NCBI GenBank assembly: GCA_963837395.1
Contig: CAWINI010000004.1
Coordinates: 1,302,001-1,366,000 of the forward strand
Length of the DNA stretch: 64,000 nt
From: CAVZQN01 sp963837395
GTDB lineage: Bacteria; Acidobacteriota; HRBIN11; JAKEFK01
Reading direction: 5' to 3'
Of this stretch, positions 62,001 to 64,000 are shown one piece after another. The position numbers and the translations under genes were made by a program. The notes beneath the pieces are model-generated. The model saw nothing but the letters and a program-made list of their open reading frames with translations, made no database searches and had not been told where the DNA came from. Numbering within the stretch: position 1 is the stretch's first letter; every line of letters begins with the position of its first letter.

Positions 62001-62447
62001 TACTTTAAAGGAAACTGGAGCGTTTTAAATGGATCATTAACTGGAGTTCATTATAAGAAAGCGGATGCCATCGCGCCATTCGTTGGTTGTACAAATTGTA
62101 TCGTTGAAGCAGACCTTCAATTTGAAACAGCCGGCGGGAAAATTTCTTTGCTCGCGTGGTTCCAGGACAAGAAAAATAATTTTGAAATTGTCTTGAAAGA
62201 AGATAAAGACAAGATCCAGTTGCTCAGAAAAGAAAATGGAATCAAAACCATGAAGCTGAAAGGAGATCTTACAATCGATCCTGGAACGAACTACCGCGTA
62301 AGAGTAACGAATAATTCGGGGGCGATTAGCGTTCTGGTTAACGGAACCCTGATCCTTTCAGGCAACATAAGTAACAATCCGTTCGGCACAGTGGGATTCA
62401 GGATTAAAACCACAAGTGCGAGCTTTAAAGAAATTACAGTGTACTAA
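59025..62447 (+). CDS. HzsA-related exported c-type cytochrome protein with PD40 propeller and shared C-terminal domain
   Basis: The 1140-residue protein starts at an ATG after AGAGGAG and has a signal peptide (FLSLLILFSLTDAFAAP, cleavage near residue 23). Residues ~25-560 look like a WD40/PD40-type propeller (DIFKINLNTRQIVQLTHGEF, GGKIAFSSNRNAF, LFVMDDDGSNVTAI), as in hydrazine-synthase-alpha-related proteins. Two c-type haem motifs follow: CGGCH near residue 635 and CVQCH near 704, the latter after VEFYQDIRPILQQ, as in planctomycete-type cytochromes. An Ig-like region (~860-965) leads to a ~165-residue C-terminal domain (DDFEDGDASDWTYFKG) homologous to the end of the subtilase at 20886. True hydrazine synthase activity is not implied. 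Confidence 0.85.
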   Translation: MKVRLRYFLSLLILFSLTDAFAAPPVNYDIVYVRQPRYGDNTNTTWPEVAHPANLEPGADLMLLHPNGNQEVLVNAGIGSVTDPFVSFDAQWVYYSYFYDPANINQQRGLSYAGSDIFKINLNTRQIVQLTHGEFTPNTGTGNWDESNPVDPPQGYNYLGYGIINIGPCPVAGGKIAFSSNRNAFIPPRGLTNPTMQLFVMDDDGSNVTAIAPMTIGSALHPTPLSDGRIMFSSLETQGNRDGRIWGIWSIYPDGRYWKPVISAFRQAQAFHFMTQLSNDDIIVTDYYNLNNNGFGALYRFPHEPPAGTPPFFSAFPADNPPIDQTVEGGFHYPFRMPFTPWGMYSISPFTHGNDEAAPKGSGGVRVGKFSHPSAAPNNDLLVVWTPGPANDLNRPTPIPYYDGGIYLISGGNITNDPSELLKIKNDPQYNEAWPRAVVTYQTVHGISEPALIPWLPNDGTLHAELPAGTPYGLVGTSSLYKRESFPGFVTQNTFDGLDAFNTSENEQSSNWLWQGSDAGKISNSEIWAIRILAMEPNTHRSYGPNSTCCGPGGFNWFVSHAMEHLRILGEIPVRKYDGNNQPILDPEENPDTSFMAKVPADSPFTFQMLDKNGIVLSMAQTWHQVRPGEIRTNCGGCHAHSQLPLDFDQTVAGSSGYQPWDLVNMTPLVSHDANGDPIIVNVSAPVVNVEFYQDIRPILQQSCVQCHTMNDPTPPGNLVLDDTSIDGPTGLARDYITLANDPDARFGYPPVIINKQWRQTNASRYIRQFQSRRSMLMWKIFGQRLDGWTNGDHPTETTPGDPNTLPQGADPNDADVDFTGTIMPPVGSGVPPLTIDQKITIARWIDLGCPINFGADSGHGSFGWFLDDLRPSLNVNQPRPGQNSSTVSEIRLGAADTYTGIDASTFSITSDLSIDGRNPGDELFDLAQSVAPGVYSIAVSPPITQAQNAHIFAEVKDVQGNVARVKEEFSVGAPLFLFKDDFEDGDASDWTYFKGNWSVLNGSLTGVHYKKADAIAPFVGCTNCIVEADLQFETAGGKISLLAWFQDKKNNFEIVLKEDKDKIQLLRKENGIKTMKLKGDLTIDPGTNYRVRVTNNSGAISVLVNGTLILSGNISNNPFGTVGFRIKTTSASFKEITVY

Positions 62448-62469
62448 CTCTGTGGCTTTGCGGTAAAAT

Positions 62470-63534
62470 GTGGCGGCCGGTATGGTGAGACTCGACAACA
62501 TCCTGAAATACGCCGGATCGATCGGCGCATCCGATGTTCACATCGCATCTGAGACAACTCCGCTAATCCGCATCCATGGCGAATTAAAGCCTGTCAAAAT
62601 GAATCCTCTTACTTCCAAGGAGTCACTTGAATTGATCAACGAAATCATGACTCCGGAACAAAAAGATCATTTTGGTAAAAATCTGGATATCGATTTCTGC
62701 TATCAAGCCCAGGGAATCGGAAGATTTCGCGTCAATATTTTGAAACAACGGAAAGGCGTAGATGCAGTCTTCAGGATCATTTCTCCCGAAATTCCAACCT
62801 TGGAAAAATTGGGCCTTCCACCAGTGGTCAAACGCATGACCGAACATCATCAGGGACTTGTGTTGGTAACAGGTCCATCCGGATGCGGAAAAACCACGAC
62901 ACTTGCTGCAATGATCGATCAAATAAACGCGAACAATAAGTTGCATATCATCACGCTGGAAGATCCGATTGAATATGTACACACGAATAAACTTTCAAAT
63001 GTCACTCAGCGCGAAGTTCATCGGCACACTGAAAGTTTTGCGGCAGCGCTACGTGCAGCTTTACGTGAAGATCCCGATGTAATTCTAGTTGGTGAAATGC
63101 GTGATCTTGAGACCATTTCAATGGCCATCACTGCTGCAGAAACCGGACACCTTGTTCTTGGTACGCTTCACACCAGAAATGCATCAAAAACTGTAGATCG
63201 AATTATTGATGCATATCCGCCAGCCCAACAGAATCAAATTCGTGCAATGGTTTCCGATTCACTTCGCGGGGTAATCAGCCAACAATTAATCCCTCAAGCC
63301 CACGGAAAAGGTCGTGTAATGGCATATGAAATTCTGGTTTCCAATCTTGCAATCGGTAATTTGATCCGCGATGGGAAATCCTTCCAAATTCCATCATTAA
63401 TGCAAATCGGAGTAAAAGAGGGAATGGTTCTGATGGATTACAGTCTCGCAAGACTTGTGAAAGAAAAAGTAATTACATATGAGCAAGGTTTTGCTCGAGC
63501 TGAAAACAAGAAAGCAATTATAAAGCCAGTGTAG
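62470..63534 (+). CDS. pilT: PilT/PilU-type retraction ATPase
   Basis: The frame runs from GTG 62470; ATG 62482 (MVRLDNILKYA), giving 350 residues, matches the family start better. It has the short PilT N-domain (SDVHIASETTPLIRIHGELKPV), Walker A GPSGCGKTTT (Ser-Gly-Cys replaces the usual TGSG), Asp box ITLEDPIEYVH, Walker B VILVGEMRDLETI, His box ETGHLVLGTLHT and the AIRNLIR-like NLAIGNLIRDGK near the end. It drives pilus retraction. A second PilT-like gene follows 23 bases on, while the rest of the pilus genes are 11-24 kb away. Confidence 0.93.
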   Translation: MAAGMVRLDNILKYAGSIGASDVHIASETTPLIRIHGELKPVKMNPLTSKESLELINEIMTPEQKDHFGKNLDIDFCYQAQGIGRFRVNILKQRKGVDAVFRIISPEIPTLEKLGLPPVVKRMTEHHQGLVLVTGPSGCGKTTTLAAMIDQINANNKLHIITLEDPIEYVHTNKLSNVTQREVHRHTESFAAALRAALREDPDVILVGEMRDLETISMAITAAETGHLVLGTLHTRNASKTVDRIIDAYPPAQQNQIRAMVSDSLRGVISQQLIPQAHGKGRVMAYEILVSNLAIGNLIRDGKSFQIPSLMQIGVKEGMVLMDYSLARLVKEKVITYEQGFARAENKKAIIKPV

Positions 63535-63557
63535 GTATGTAATGGGGGCGAGAAGAA

Positions 63558-64000
63558 ATGGCTAATATTGACCGTTTTTTTTTAATCGTAAAGGAAAAAG
63601 ATGCGTCCGATATTCATTTCCTTGCGGGATCTGTACCAAAACTTCGGGTAGCCGGTAACCTTGAACCGATTGAAGGCGAACCTCCAATAACACACGATAA
63701 ACTCGTTGAACTACTGTTTGAAATTATCGGACCGACCGAAAAAGCAAAATTTATGGAAACGAAGGAACCTGGATTTTGCATACGGTCTGGAAGGTGTTGC
63801 ACGCTTCCGGTGTAATTATCTTTTGCAAAAAACAGGAATGGGCGCTGTTTTTCGATTGATCCCTGAAAAAATCAAATCAGTCGATCAACTTGGTTTGCCC
63901 AAAGCGATTGAAAAATTAGCTCATCTTCAAAGCGGCCTCGTATTGGTCACTGGCCCAACGGGCAGCGGAAAATCAACAACGCTTGCAGCAATTATCGATG
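63558..64000 (+). CDS. Second PilT-like ATPase, frameshifted and cut by the window end
   Basis: ATG 63558 follows a purine-rich GGGGGCGAGAAGAA. The first ~70 codons give a PilT N-domain (SDIHFLAGSVPKLRVAGNLEPIEGEPP). The frame then breaks at 63771-63772: with one G fewer it continues as DFAYGLEGVARFRCNYLLQKTGMGAVFRLIPEKI and reaches Walker A GPTGSGKSTT at the window edge. As written, the product ends after 85 residues. With one base repaired it is an ordinary retraction ATPase paired with the gene at 62470, as PilT and PilU are in many bacteria. Confidence 0.85.

Noticed and set aside
59025..62447. True hydrazine synthase alpha subunit (anammox)
   Set aside because: No beta/gamma subunits or other anammox genes are nearby; only a broad family resemblance and two haem motifs are seen.

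Overview
The window looks like a chromosomal piece of a Gram-negative (diderm) bacterium with moderately AT-leaning DNA. A Kdo-lipopolysaccharide operon, LolA, an outer-membrane barrel protein with a TamB region, a secretin and a type IV pilus operon all require an outer membrane. The style of the Ser/Thr kinase N-terminus, the TPR-CHAT protein with its own ECF sigma factor, the REC-thioredoxin-reductase fusion, the secretin with a cohesin domain and the HzsA-related protein together suggest Acidobacteriota or a near relative. That placement is inference. No rRNA, tRNA, CRISPR array, integrase or transposase was seen.

Layout. 1-5.4 kb is an accessory region: a cut-off Ser/Thr kinase, a gutted histidine-kinase copy, small hydrophilic unknown proteins, a TPR protein resembling type III secretion chaperones, a mechanosensitive-channel fragment, and an anti-sigma/ECF sigma pair. 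5.4-12 kb holds a secreted TPR-CHAT protease-like gene and a cNMP-binding histidine kinase with a REC-thioredoxin-reductase-like partner. 12-20 kb holds a GlsB-type membrane protein, a membrane spermidine-synthase-like protein and the operon kdsB-pyrG-kdsA-kdsD-kdsC for CMP-Kdo supply. 19.9-31.3 kb holds a PP2C phosphatase, a very large secreted subtilase with 14 Ig-like repeats (broken by three frameshifts), and a MoxR AAA ATPase paired with a TraB/DUF5682-like protein.

31.3-51.2 kb is one long minus-strand block. An ECF sigma gene, a gutted sigma copy and a zf-HC2 anti-sigma-like gene lead into a pilus/type II secretion operon (secretin-N protein, PilC, PilB, PilM, PilN, PilO, PilP, secretin, three pseudopilins). 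It is followed by a 2119-residue TamB-TamA fusion. Two PilT-like retraction ATPases lie at the right end (62.5-64 kb). 52-56 kb is a one-carbon cluster: purU and an IclR regulator, divergent from a homocysteine methyltransferase and a sarcosine-oxidase-like flavoprotein, with a visible palindrome and promoter between them. 56-62.4 kb holds mostly exported proteins of unknown role and an HzsA-related c-type cytochrome protein.

Two themes recur. First, short palindromic repeats of several families sit in intergenic gaps and sometimes inside genes (a prepilin leader, an anti-sigma linker). Second, single-base frameshifts hit several otherwise well-preserved genes (anti-sigma, subtilase three times, second PilT, probably the 1120 gene), so either this sequence carries indel errors or these genes are recently broken. 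An 8-bp tandem duplication at 2047-2070 splits a small gene in a way that could be reversible.
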